A stretch of DNA of 64,000 bases from Amoebophrya sp. A120 (lineage: Eukaryota > Sar > Dinophyceae > Syndiniales > Amoebophryaceae): the NCBI GenBank assembly GCA_905178155.1, contig CAJINV010000001.1, positions 4,140,421 to 4,204,420 on the forward strand, in the 5' to 3' direction. Every line of letters starts with the position of its first letter. The stretch's first letter is position 1. Position numbers and translations under genes: made by a program. Shown one piece after another: positions 10,452 to 23,101 of the stretch. The notes beneath the pieces are model-generated. The model saw nothing but the letters and a program-made list of their open reading frames with translations, did not search any database and was not told the DNA's origin.

Positions 10452-13175
10452 GACCACGGGGTAGCAGTTTGTTGATGAGTGCTGTTGTCAAATAAATCTT
10501 CATGGCAGTACAAGAATAAGCTAAGACTCGTGCAGCAGCAGCCAGGCAGAGAAACTTTTAGCATCTTCCGATTCTTGCTCCGTCTGTCTCCGTGATAATC
10601 TTCTTCTCCGTCCCAGCTGCTGGTGCCCTCAACAGGCGTATTTCTATTTTTGAAGTCTCTTTCTTATTCTTTCTATCTCCGTCGAGCCGTGAAAACATAA
10701 AAATTTATCTTATGCAAAGTATGCCGCCAGAAATTAAGATAAGACATTAAGCAGAATCTTCCAAAGGATTTTTTTCCATACTCTCTTTTTTTGCAAAAAA
10801 ACACTTCAATTTTTACCCGCCGGTATTCCCCCTTCCCCCTGCGTCCACTCGATATTGTACAGCCATTCCCAATGAAAAATATTTGCATGCTTCCGCGTTG
10901 GCGCTCCAAGCATACTCAGAAGACACCGCGAGCATGCAAAGAGAGTCACCACGTGGGTGAAATTTTTTCATACCGAGATGTACTACTGCCCACATCTACA
11001 GACACAGTACCTATGAGACATCCTCATCCATGACCATGGTTTATTTTCCCACTACCGCTGCATTATGATTATGTTTATGTTCTCTTGTATTTGGGGTGAG
11101 AATGTAAAAGAAAAAATTCTGTCTGCTATCGTCGGCAACATCTTCGCGCAAGATGCTTGCACAAGTCGGCCTTGATGTTCGAGCTCACAAACTGTTAAAT
11201 AATTCACTGTCGATCCCGATTCGGGACCGTTCAGGTTCACGTGCTGACCCGTTATTGAGAGATACAGGAACAACGAAAAGCAAAAATAGATACGACCTGC
11301 GCCGCTTTCCATAGCCATTCTTGTCGGTCTAAAAAAACTAAAACTAAATCTAAACAACTTCAAAATTACGACGATGGTACTTCTTCATCTGCAGGAATGC
11401 CGGCAAGAATCAATGTACGAAATTGCCAGCTGCGTCATGATCAGATCGGTATTTTTGACGAGGACCCACAAGAAAGAAAAAGAACGAGATCTCAATAACT
11501 TCCGAAATACGCAATCGGCAGCACAAATCGACTCCAGCAAGATCAAAATCTTTCGATCCCGAAAATGTGCACCAAAAATTTTTCAACTTCAGGACCTCAT
11601 TGACCACACCCTTTTTCAACAACTCCAAATCAAAATGATCTTGAATCTTTACCCGGATCTCCGCCACACGATGACCCGCCCGATAGTTCATTCTTAACGC
11701 AAAAGTTTTTTTTCCATCAGCCTCATATTTTTGCCCGATGGACGAACCAAGTCATCCCATTTTCATTTTTTGGAATTGTATCGAAAGTGACATGTTTGGC
11801 TTTCCATGAATTCCTAACAGGTCGAGGATGTAACGAAAAGGAGTAGTACTAGATCGCGTGATAGGTATAACGAAGAGGTGCTTGTTAGTGCAGAAGCTTC
11901 ATGTAGAAGCTTGGTGCAAGAAGCCAAGGTGAAAAAAAGGAGTAGAAGAGTGCCCTGTTGTACTGCAACAGTACAACAACGGCAATCGATGATAAGAATT
12001 TAACCCGAAATCATCTTCTAGAAGACTAAAATATTAGAGATAGTAGAAATGCTTTGTAAGAGTAAGAACCATTCTTCATCATAGCCATAGGACACACCAC
12101 CTCTTCGAATTTTATTTTTAGTAGTACAACAAGAAACGTCAATTTCTCAACTAACAGTAGTACCAATTTTGTGGCGCACATTGGTAACGAAAACGATACT
12201 CATTAAGTATCGATAAAATAACACGAACGGCATCTTCTGACTCTGTGTCCTTCCAAGATATAGAAAATTAAGAGTAGCCGAAAAACCAGAACCACAAGCA
12301 GTATAAAAAAAACGCTCAGGCCCTTGTAACAGCGCCGTCGACAAATTGGAAATCTGGATGTTGATCGGAGTCTATTTATTCACGCATCTTACGAGTTTTA
12401 TTGCAAGGGCATCACTGTAGTTTTTATTTCGCGCATTGTTCATTTTTTCCCCACAAAATTAAAAACTTAAACAAAGAAGTAGCACTACCTCCCGTTGTTC
12501 CCCCAAACCAAGCGTGTGAAAGTAGTCTGACCTTCTTTATCTATAGCAAGCAGAACCTCCCACAACTACTATACAGTTTCGTTCAAGAAAGCTCAGCTGG
12601 GCTTTCCACACTACAGAAACGCGGGTATCGGAAAGAAGCCGCCACCACACAAAGTCGAAGCTGAAAGAATAGTGAATACTACAGCGGACGGAGTAGACAT
12701 TCACTCTGACAATTCTACACTGCCAGGAACCGGAACGAGGTAAAGAGTACCTAATTTTGTACTTTAGACGGCGCGGCTTTCGGACTACAACCTGGAGTGG
12801 CGTGTCTCCTGTCAAGGTCAAAAATTGTACGCTGATTTTCAATCTCAGAAAGTGAAAGAAATATTTTGATCTATCACCCAAGCCTACCCCAGAGATACTT
12901 TTTACGTAAAAGTAACTTATTTAGACATCAATACAATACGTAGTACCCATCACACAATTTGATGCGTTTATATTTTCTACTACCATAGTACGGCAACTTA
13001 GAAGTATTGTTGCATTGTCCCTGGTGGCGCGCAAAATCATAATCAACGGGCTTGCTCGTGCTGGGTATTTTTAGCCAACGCCCCAGCATGAGTGCCCGCC
13101 TAGGATAACTTTAAACTTTCTTCGAGAAGTAGATCCGGCACAAAGAATTCAACGTACGAAAAAATCGAAGACGAA
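10452..13175. other. 2.7-kb AT-rich stretch without a supported gene
   Basis: Short frames on both strands (for example - strand 11410–11691) lack supporting splice structure or recognisable domains. It contains T- and A-rich tracts. I see no tRNA fold or element end. It may hold regulatory sequence for the divergently spaced genes on either side. Confidence 0.45.
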
Positions 13176-15614
13176 ATGCCACGCACCGGCACAACGAACG
13201 TAGGAACGATCTTAGCTGTAGTGCTTAAGGCTGTGGTTTTCCTTCACGAGGATGCCCAAAAGTCACCAATCTTCGTCCGCGGGGCCTTCTTTATGAACTG
13301 CAAAAGTATCGTACTCGTGATGCATGACCAATTTTCTCAGCATGAGAAATAAAATTTGTCATGCTGATTTACCTTACGAAAAATATTTGTAATGCAATAC
13401 GAGTGAAGATGGATGACGATGGGGAGACCTACCCACTAAGCAAAGTGGTCGACCCGGAATTGTCTGCAACGGCCGAGGAGGCGCTGGAGGCCGCACAGCA
13501 AGCTCGCACTGACGTGCTTGCGAGCTACCGCGAGCGGGTCGACGTCATCCGGGCGCAACGCGCGCAGCGAGCTGAGGCCCCCGCCCCGCCGCTCGGGGGT
13601 CTCGCACAGTGAAGTCGAAAAAAGGAAAGAATTTGTTCTGAAATTGAAATCAAGAGGTTCTTCACGTTGAAGTTCCTCAAATAGACTCCTCATTTTGGGT
13701 AGAAGTCTCGCGTACTACGCGAACACTGTAAACTGTAAACTGTAAACCTGCATTTATACGAGTACGATACTTTTGCACAGGATATTCTTGGTCCACCAGC
13801 AATCTCCGCCGGACTCGGACGACATATCCTGAGTAAAAACGTCCCCACACCATAGTCAAGATGGGGAATCGGCTAGACAAATCCACAATTTTTGGCTGTT
13901 TTGCATGACAAATTTGGATTCGTAGTGTAGTGCTGTTTGAGCTAGCTCAGCAGCATCACAGATCTAGCATACCATGCTGATTGGAGCATGACAAATTGCA
14001 AAACACGACTGGCAAATGCTTCTCATGGGGCTCCGCATGAGAAACATTTTCAGCATGCAGATTTGCATTACAACTATGGGGTGGGGACGTTTTGAAATAG
14101 GATACGACACCGAGGGTGGTTTGTCCCCGACGAGTGAGGATGGGGGAGGGAGTTCGTCGATGCAGGATCAGGATGATCATGATCCTGACGACTTTGCTCA
14201 ACAAGAAGAGCAGCGCTCAAACAGCGCCGCGCGCGCAGCAACAAATTCGAACGCCGGACCAAACCCTGAGGACGAGGAGGTGGACACAGCTGCACTCTTT
14301 AGAAGTAGTACCGATAGTGACCGCGGCCCGGAGGAAGTTGCTGCAGAGGGCCAGCAGCGGAACAAGAACGTGTTTAACAACTGCAAGCCGGGATGTTGGC
14401 ATCTTGTGCAAGAAAGCGGTGCAAGCCCGGACACCACCTGGTCGTTTCCTCTGGTGCTCAGTTTGGAAAAAAAGGAGCAGCCAGAAGATTTTTCTAGTTT
14501 GAGCACACTGCTGCGAGGAGGACCAACTTCGCAATCTGCGCAGGAGTCCTCTGCCGATCTCGATCATGAGACAGCTGCCCAATTAGTCGATGTGCGCCGG
14601 GCGACCCGCTTTCCGGCGATGTTCGAGTGCAGCGAAGAGGAGGACAAGAACAAGTTTATGAACGTTTTCGTCATCCCGCGCGAATTGGGCCTCAAAACAG
14701 GAGATCATGATATTGACATAGAGGATCATATGGCTGCACGACCTAACGTCTTTCTGAGACTTGTTTACGAAAGGCAGAGCGGAAACAAACACGCAGTGCA
14801 TAAAAGTCTTCCGAACTCGAATTATGCGGTAGAGGAGAACAAGTGTCAGCACTACATTCCGCTTGGTGCTGGTACTAGAATATCCGTATCCGATAGGACC
14901 AAAGAGTTTCCAAAGTCTTCCGGGCAGCAGGAGCCGGAACACCAACACGCACATAATTGGAAGAGGACGATTTCGGAAGCGTCTACAAGTGCCGGCACAG
15001 TAGTTGCCGGCTCTTCACCGCCTCCAGCAGTGGACCAGAACAAAGCCGCATCGGATTCGGATCGGGGCATGATCTTTGAGCAGGAGTATGTCGTTGTAAA
15101 TGCGCACGGACGTCGACAGCATTTCCACCACCAAAACGTGAGCGGCGCACAGGATCTCAGGCAAAAGATGTTCACGCAGAAGCTGCTAGACGCCGGGTGG
15201 AGCTTTTACCCCACAGACTTTCAGTTTCACAAAGTGGACCAAGAAAAAAGCAACCCGACTAGTACAGGAGGGACGACCAGTACCATGTCCATGGGGGGCT
15301 CTACTGCTGGTGGTGCTACACCTTCGTCTACTTCTGCTGAAGGTGATGAACCCAGCTTGATTAATCTCTTGACCTTGGACAATACGAGCGCAACAGCGTG
15401 GGCGCAGGACGTTTTCAACCGGTGTCAGCGGCACGCAGACGGCGTCGAGGGAGCGGCGAAGGTCGCTTTTGAAACGGCGGCCGCGCAACAGGGCTTGGAT
15501 CGCGAAGATGTGCTGCCGCCACAGCTGCATTCGGTCGGATTCACTTGTCATCCGGTTGTACAAGACAACGTTGCGAACATAAAGACGGTACTTATTAAGC
15601 TCGAGTTTTTATAA
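13176..15614 (+). CDS. Unknown 551-aa protein with N-terminal hydrophobic segment and two introners
   Basis: Exons 13176–13291, 13790–13824 and 14110–15614. The start ATG 13176 is found only when both introners are removed: the frame then runs MPRTGTTNVGTILAVVLKAV, FLHEDAQKSPIFVRGAF, LVHQQSPPDSDDTEGG without a stop. Residues 9–23 are hydrophobic after a basic start, so a signal peptide or anchor is likely. The rest is acidic and Ser/Gln-rich with a few ordered patches (GCWHLVQESGASPDTTWSFP, FVIPRELGLKTGDHD, WSFYPTDFQFHKVDQ, VGFTCHPVVQDNVANIKTVL). No known domain recognised. A 35-nt exon sits between two mobile introns. Confidence 0.75.
13292..13784 (+). mobile_element. Composite introner, family F3, with a coding-like insert
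   Basis: 493 bp against about 145–150 bp for other F3 copies. Left end TATGAACTGCAAAAGTATCG, right end ...GATACTTTTGCACAGGATA, target duplication TTCTT/TTCTT. The right arm is split: an F3 body runs to about 13410 (TTTGTAATGCAATACGAGTG), then about 340 bp of unrelated GC-rich DNA, then the proper right arm. Confidence 0.85.
13408..13612 (+). pseudogene. Coding-like ORF captured inside the composite introner
   Basis: From ATG 13409 a 67-codon frame (start MDDDGETYPLSKVVDPELSA, ending GGLAQ) runs to TGA 13610–13612. Its Ala/Glu/Arg-rich, GC-rich codon use resembles a real helical exon and contrasts with the AT-rich introner around it. It lies wholly within sequence that must be removed to make the 551-aa protein. 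It could be a captured gene fragment, an alternative last exon, or an exon trapped between two introner halves. Confidence 0.45.
13825..14104 (+). mobile_element. Introner, family F4
   Basis: 280 bp. Left end TATCCTGAGTAAAAACGTCC (continuing CCACACCATAG), right end ...GGGGTGGGGACGTTTTGAAATAGGATA. Target duplication CGACA/CGACA. Contains GCATGACAAA and TTTGCATTAC type internal motifs. Confidence 0.9.
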
Positions 15615-15847
15615 ATTATTCGTTATCGTTTTCATTTCTTTCTAAATGCGTGTTGCAGCTTCCACCAGCACTTTTGCGGCTCAGTTGTCTATCGAAAATG
15701 CTCCTATGAGAAGGAGCAGCTGCTGCTGCACCTAGTTCTACAGTTTTTTTACATTATTTGGCTCTTAGATGAAAATCACTCTCGTCCTCCTTCGAATTCG
15801 ATTATACTTCTACACATCAGACCGACCTGGCCTACTCTTTTGCTACG

Positions 15848-18800
15848 ATGACGGTGAAATCGCGTGGTGGCTTGCTTGACTACCGGCTGAATCCCGAGGT
15901 GTATCGTTCGCCATCCGCTAACTCTTTGACCGCGCTTTCCCGGATCGTCTTTGCCAGCGTGTCGAAGAAACTTAGCCCCACCAACGTGCACCAATTTGCT
16001 TGGCGGGGCAGAACGTCGCACCAGGATGGTTCGTCTCAAGTAGTACCAGGTGACAGCGATAGCAATGAGCCTGCCCCTCTCATGGTCGCTAAGTTTCAAA
16101 TCGCGATTCTGTTGCCGCAGAACCATGGCGTTTGGAAGAATGGTTCCGGCACGAAGGATAGGGGTAAAAATGCTCATCATGGCCCGGCGGTGGACTACAA
16201 TCGACATACAGAAGGTGGTCGGCAGCACCAACAGCAAGCTGTAGCATCGAACATGCAAAATGGGGTTAATGCTGGTGATGACATCACTTCGTCTTCTTCC
16301 AACCAGCAGCCGGCGCTCCATTTCATGAATCGCAGCGCTGCACTTGACGAGCAGGACCAAGACGAGGCGGAAGATGAGGACGACAGAACGGCCGACGATG
16401 ACTCTTCTGGTACGACGAGGAGCACAGGAAAAGCAGCCGTCGGAGAGCACCTGGCCATGGCCGCGTATGCGGACGACGACATATTGCAACTCCACATGGA
16501 AAGCATCCGCACGACCCTGAACGACGACGAAGACGCCGGGAAAAGGGACTTGGAACTGCGACTCCTCGTCTCCTTCTGCAGCTTGTTGTTTCTCGCGCTC
16601 TTGCTCTCCACTGCCCACCAGGACCTACGGCGCAAGATTTTTCAGAACAAGAAGCAAGCCAATTCAACATCGCGGAGACTGTCGTGGTGGGATTTGCTGC
16701 GGCGGCAGTTCCGAACCCAGAAGCAAGTGCTAAGCAGCTATGAGAAAAGTTGTGCTTCTTCTTCTACCCAGCACGCCGGTGGCATTTCCAAGAACGCAAT
16801 GGAGCAGTACCTGCAGGAGAATCCGGATGCAAAGGACGAGTGGGTGGAGATCCAGGAGGGGTGGGCGAAGGTGCAGGATGCGAGGAAAAATAAAACGAAA
16901 AATAAATCGAGTTCTAGTTCCCCCAAGAAGACGAAGGAGCGGGACGACACTTGTGCAGAAGTTGTTTCCAAAGAAGTCGACGAAGATGACGACGGTGTCA
17001 GTGAGAATGAGGAAAGCGGAGGTAGTACAACGGCGCGTGAAGACGAAGAGGACGATGTGGACAAAATCGTGGCGCGCGCGATGAATGTCGGTTCCACGAC
17101 TTCGACGTCCCGCGCCGTCCCCTTGCGCGAAGAGCCGGAGGTCGTCCAGGACACGGCGCTCCGTGCGATGGGCCTGGAACACTCGAAGGAAGAAGCGGAC
17201 GCCTTTCGCCGGCGCAAAAATAATTCTATTTCTCCGGGAAAGCGGCGGTACTCCGACTCGACCTTTCAGTTGGGTCAAGAAAGCTTCCGCCAGGCGTCTC
17301 GGGAGAGTGACCAAAATTCGGACCTGGACTTTGTGCCGTTCGCGATTTACGATCCGCGCCGGGACAGTGTCGAGAGCGACGAAGCGCTCGAAGGCGCCGC
17401 GGCTCAAGCGGAACGATACCAACAGCTCAGCGACCCGCGCCGGGACAGTGTCGGAACCGATGGCAGCGACCGGAGTCTGCAACAACACTTGACGCAAAGC
17501 GACCGGAGCTGCGACAACAATGACCTCGCTAACAGGAGTGGGTCCTCCTCGTCGTGGACAAACATACACAACTCCGGCTCGACAAACACGACTCGGTTTC
17601 CAACTAGTTCCTGGGAAGGTGCTGGCCCACACACTACAAACAGCAGCATGAATGGAAGCAGCAGCAGTAACAACAACCAGCACCTGTCGCAGACGAATTC
17701 CAATGCCAGCACAGCGTGCACCCTCCCGGCACCAGGGGGACCTCGCGGGGGAACAACTACTACGACGCAGCCGGCCTTTACATCACCTTCTCGTGCTGCG
17801 AATTATAACATGAGCAGCAGTAAGCCGTCGTCAAAGATATTAAACAGCCGACACAACTTTTACCACGATCAACATGATCTCGCGGATGCGACGTACTTTC
17901 CGAAGTACGGCCGCGCGGAGATCGAAAGCAAGCGCAGCATCGTGTTTGTGAACTGCACCTCCCGGCTATGCAAGAAAAAAACTGTGTAAGTGTAACTTTG
18001 TAATGCAGATCATGCAACAGAGTTACACCTGTCATGCCAGACAACCACGCAGTCCTCTTTTCATGTATGTTTTCCCTTACAAGCCACGCATGACAGGTTT
18101 TCGCTGTCATGTAGAGCAAACTTGTGATGCAGATGCTGTCAGCCACGGAAAGTTACACTAACGCAGTTCTTTTCTTGGATACCGGTTGCAGCAGAAAGAG
18201 TCTTGGATGTACACGATCCACTTCAAGTCCCAAGGCTATAACGTAAGCTTAATGATTGACGAGTACGTGAAGCGCCAGGAGCTGTTCCTGACGGACGAGT
18301 ACGGCTACGGCAGTGGCTTCTCTTCTTCTCACTATCCCGCGGCGCCCGCCGAGAGAGTTCTTGCCGATGATGGCCTCGAGGAGAGAAATAATTACAATTA
18401 CGTGGACGAAAACGCGATGTTGTGCGGGCATAACGACGACCGGAAGCCCCACCAGGGCCAGCTCGTCCTCGTCAATTTCGAGGACGGAAGTCCTCTTAGA
18501 CCCGCAGCAGATGAAGAAGATGGTCCGAGCCCTGCGAATAAAAGTGCTGGGAGCATCAGCCCAGTCTCGCCGGGGAGAGTGCCGCACGGACGAAGCGCCT
18601 TCTTTCCGGATGAAGTGATGGACCGCCATATTGGTGTAACAGTCCGTGCTACAAAAGAACAGGAAGTAGATATCAGCCCAGTTGCAGGAAATAAAATGAT
18701 TTTGTCAAGAGATGACCACATCGAGGACCAGCAGCCGTCGCTCGACAACATGTTCGTGGAACAAGACGAAATAAAACGTATGTCGCACCTGTCGTCCAAT

Positions 18801-20837
18801 GAGGTCGTCGCGTTGGTGCCCCCGATACGGAGCCAGTCGCATTCGGCGGACTCGACGGAGACCATTCCGCCGATCATTCCGACCCCGGGGCTTTACCGTC
18901 AGGTTCTTAGCGGAGGGGGCATTGTTGAACAAGAACAAAACGGACAGCGGTCTTTTTCCTCGTCGATCGACGAATACCCCGACGCCAGTAAAATCGCGAA
19001 CGCCCCCGAAAGCCTGGAAAATCGCGACAAAATCCCAACCGGCGGAATCGTAGGAGCGAGTGTGATTGGCAGAACAACTGACGTAGTGACAGGAAAAAAT
19101 CCAGATGTCCCTCCGATGAGCAGGAAAAATGATTCTACGACAGTTTTTCCCCTTCCAAACGATCCACTTGTTGTAGAAGATGAGCAAAACCACCAGACCT
19201 CCAACCAGCACAAAGGCGCCGATGTTATTTCCACTGGTGTTGTTGTACCACCAGTAGATGTAGAAGTTGCTACGAAAAAAAACACGACAAACGGTGGCCA
19301 GGCAGATGCAGATGAGGTGAACCTGGACGACCACCAGCAACTGCAGATAGCGGCTTCCCGCAAAGACGCCAAGCGTACTGTGACCTTCGAGGAGAATACC
19401 TCCGGGTCAAATGACAGTGGCGGTTTTCGAAATGTGTATGCAAGAAAAAAACTGTGTAAGTGTAAGTCTGTGATGCAGAACATGCAACAGAGTTAGACCT
19501 GTCATGCCAGACAATCATGAAGTCCTCTTTTCATGTTTAGGTTTCAGGGTTTAGGACAACCTTACAAGCCACGCATGACAGGTTTGCTCTGTCATGTAGA
19601 GGAAATTTGTGATGCTGTCAGCCGAAGGTAGTTACACTAACACACTTTTTTTCTTGGATAATGTGAAAAACAGCTCGAATGTGGACCACATTCTCCCCCG
19701 AACCCTGTCGCTGCGCAGTAAGGAAAAGTCGAAATCTATTCTGAGTAAAAACATCCCCACCCCAGAGTTGTGATGCAAATCTGCATGCCAAAAAATGTCT
19801 CATACGAAGCCACATGAGGAGCTTTTTCTAGTCGTGTTTTGGGATTTGTGATGCTAGAAATAGCATGGTGTGCTAGATCTGTGATGTGCTAAAGTAGCCA
19901 AACAGGATTACACTACGAGGACAAACTTGTCATGCGAAACAACCAAAGTTGGCTGATCTGTCTAGCAGATTTTCCATCTTGACTCTGGTATGGGGACGTT
20001 TTTACTCAGGATAAAGTCTCTCACCCCAGTGTACGAGCGCATGCTCCGAGCCGTCCGGTGTCAGACCAAGGTTGGCAACCAACCGGAAAAAGACGTCGTG
20101 GTTCCGGATCACATCCAAAGGGTCTTTCATAAGGTGCACGATCACATCCAGAACGGGACCGTCTGCGTGGACTTGCTGGAAACCATCCTGTACCGGTTTG
20201 TAACCATCCAAACTGCCAATGAGTTCGACGACAGGGAGGCGGATATGGAACAAGAGGCAATGGAGTCGACGTATCACATCTTTTGCTTGATATCTCTTTG
20301 TTTCAGTCGATTTTTTGTTCTTGCCGCGGTCGACGACAAAAAAAACCAACAAATTGAAATTAATTTTATGAATGCTCCCTTCCGCTTCATCCGGTTTTTC
20401 TTTTTTATCAATTCTTCTTCCCGTTTGCCATGTAGTTCGTTGCGTGTAGCGGCCTATTCATATTCTGACTTATCACAGTATCAAAAACAGTGTTGCATGA
20501 TGATCTTGTTTCTCCCCGTAGTAACTGCCCCGAATGAAAACAAAACTAAAACAGGTTCTCGATGTGGCTGGCAATGCAGAATCTGAATATGGCCCTCGGA
20601 CAGGCCAAGGAGATGGATCGGAAGAAGTTAAACAATTGGGAAGAAGACAACAAAATGTCTCGCAACATGCGGGAGCGAAATTTCCAAAGGAGACTGCAAT
20701 CTATCGAGCAAAAGAAGCGGCAGCGGGCTTTACGCGGCGGGGGAAACGGGTGGCGACATCGGACCACGTCCGAGGACGCCGGGCCCGTCGAACAGGAGGC
20801 TGTAACTCGAGAGATGTCGAGAGAAAGATCAAGATGA
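15848..20837 (+). CDS. Unknown 1324-aa single-span membrane protein with three introners
   Basis: Exons 15848–17966, 18187–19436, 19666–19736, 20019–20270 and 20555–20837. The first three gaps are introners; the last, 20271–20554, is a GT–AG intron, and all phases agree. One strong transmembrane span lies at about residues 239–258 (LLVSFCSLLFLALLLSTA). Long Ser/Asn/Asp-rich regions lie on both sides. DPRRDSV occurs twice (about 17350 and 17430), each an RRxS kinase site. An ordered patch SIVFVNCTSRL|QQKESWMYTI spans an introner. The C-terminus is a basic coiled coil (MALGQAKEMDRKKLNNWEED and after), preceded by RVFHKVHDHIQNGTVCVDLL. No family recognised. Confidence 0.78.
17967..18181 (+). mobile_element. 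Introner, family F2
   Basis: 215 bp. Left end TATGCAAGAAAAAAACTGTG (then TAAGTGTAAC), right end ...GTTACACTAACGCAGTTCTTTTCTTGGATA. Flanks CCGGC/CCGGT; keeping either copy encodes the same Leu. Contains TTTGTAATGC and CTTGTGATGC. Confidence 0.9.
19437..19660 (+). mobile_element. Introner, family F2
   Basis: 224 bp, very similar to the copy at 17967 in the same gene, with an extra short stretch near 19540. Ends TATGCAAGAAAAAAACTGTG and ...CTTGGATA. Target duplication ATGTG/ATGTG. Confidence 0.92.
19737..20013 (+). mobile_element. Introner, family F4
   Basis: 277 bp. Left end TATTCTGAGTAAAAACATCC, right end ...GGGGACGTTTTTACTCAGGATA. Flanks AAATC/AAGTC. Only 71 bp of exon separate it from the F2 copy upstream. 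Confidence 0.9.
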
Positions 20838-23101
20838 ACTCTAACTACTACCGATATTAGGGGTTTCCGTTTCAGTTTCTTGTTCCTCAGATGTTCTTAT
20901 TTAGCTCGTTTGATATTTCTTGCCAGCGACAGGAGGGCCTTCGCCTTCCCCCACCAAGCGAACTCTTAACCCTGCGGTCTACTCGGAGACGAGCCCGATC
21001 ACTTTCTACTTGTTCGAAGTGTTGTATTTGGTGTATTGATGTGTAGGCGACATAGACAACAAGTATACAGCTGACTCTATTTTTAGGCTATCCTGTGACC
21101 GTTTCGCGCGTCACCAGTACCAGAGACGTTGCTCCATCCCTCGTTCGTAGTTTCTGGGATGTTGCAAGAAGTTCAAGTTGTACTATATTCGAAATCGAAT
21201 GTAATGTTGATAGGATCATGAAGGGCCGACCACGTTGCCGTTTCTGCATACGATGGTTTTTGGCCCAATCTACTTAGACACACTGATGCTTCTCCAGGGG
21301 TAGTTGTATTGCCTAGGAACCACGCCACCTTCTGCCTTTTTCGTAAGCTGCAGACCAACAGTGGGCGGCAATGGTAATGGAGGCTTTGGCGCCAAAGCCA
21401 AGATGATGCTGTTCTTATTCACACATAATGCAAATGATTTAGACTTTTACTTTTGGGATTACGATGGCTTTTCGTTTTCCATGATCGAGCGAAGCCAACA
21501 GCAGCATTCGCTAAGTAACTTGGAAGAACCATGTGAAGGCAATGCCACAAATGACAACTACTTACAAGTAGAGACATAAACAAATAAAGATAGAACAGTG
21601 AAATAGAACTGCACTTGCAAGATGCGGAGGGGGTAGGTACATAACCACTATTTCACGTTCTTACGGCGGCAGGGTGGTGCTAGGCGTTTCGTGGAACAGA
21701 ACATCTACACCACCAGTCACGCTCAACTATACAAGTACATCGAATCTTCAGGAAACCTGGTGTAAATGTAAAAAAAGATGACGCACCGTTGCCTATCGGT
21801 ATCGAGTGGAACAAATAACGCGACACTTTCTTCAAGATTAGGCTGTTGAAAAGCTCAGATCAAAACGAAAACTGGTTGTGTGCATCTGCATCCGTTTGTT
21901 TTTTGAACTGCATGATTTCCGACTTCTTGCGCCGGAAGGTCTGCCAACACACCAACTAGGGCCCTTGCTAATCCCAGGGACAGCCTCGAAGTTGTGGTCG
22001 CACGACGTAGAAAAAAGGGGGACGCACAACATGCTCGAACAAGCACAATAAATGGTTTCTCGCAACTTCCAGTGGCGATCTTGATCAAATATTTGTAGAG
22101 ACGCAGTACAGAACTAGACCCACTTCTGTGGTGGTATCCACAATTGACGATGAGCACTTGTCTTGAACTTGATCGGGTGGAATCGCTGTAAAAAATTTTC
22201 GACCTCCAATGTAATCATGTCATGTCTTCAAACAGCTACGAAGCCTTTCGTAGGATCGGGAAAACGTCGCGACTTGATTCTTCACGATGTTTTTCGCGCC
22301 ATGCGGTGTTGAAATTAGATCGATGTGTTCTCTTCTTTCAAATGTCGATGTTGTGCAGCAGGTGCGTGTCATGGCTTGGGTAGTCTTCATTACATTTACT
22401 GCCGGTAGTCCTGCTCTATTGTTTTCGACATCGACAACATATTGTGTTACAACTTAGTACAAATGCAATGTCGGTGTGAATGTTGCGCCGTTGTTATTTA
22501 CTGTTTCGTTCTCGTACCCACTTCCAGTGTCGCTCCGCAGCAGAAAGTGGAAGTGTAATCATGATTTCGGTCTTGTGTGCAAATTTATGAACCTGTGCTC
22601 TCTACGAAAAACTAAAACAGAAACACGCATCGTGTCATAATCATCCGCGGTGCACTGAGAAGAGTCTCGATGGCGAATACGGACACAACTCGGTCACTTC
22701 TCCGTTGCTTGGCTGAAGATTCTTGTTTTTTCTCGGAATTTCGTCCGTGCCGCCGATTTTTTTTGTCTGTTTCGCCTGATTCTGACTTTTTTCAGCGCAC
22801 GAGATTGTGCCCTACTGTGTGACGTTGTAGACGCTCGGTTGTTGTAGAGTAGAAGGCATGCCATCGCTTCTGCTTTTTTATGTGTCTTGCATTTGTGCTT
22901 TATGTGTATGTTTTATCATTACCTGCCTCTCGATCTAAACGTGAACCGTGCCTTCTACATTTTGTTCTCCCGGAACTACAATTACATCTTCTTATCTTTG
23001 AAGTTTGTTTTCAGTAGTTGTGTCGCCTTCACCCTAGTAAGGCCGACGTGATGTAGTAACAAGAACGGATGAAGTGAAAAAGAGCTATCTCACCAGCAAG
23101 C
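20838..23101. other. 2.3-kb spacer without a supported gene
   Basis: No frame with coding texture on either strand and no introner ends. Mixed composition with T-rich patches around 22740–22800. The last 100 bases are probably the leader of the large gene. Confidence 0.45.

Noticed and set aside
11860-11960. Paired short repeats (AGAAGCTT) considered as a tRNA or small-RNA gene
   Set aside because: No cloverleaf, no conserved A/B box order; the pairing is too short.
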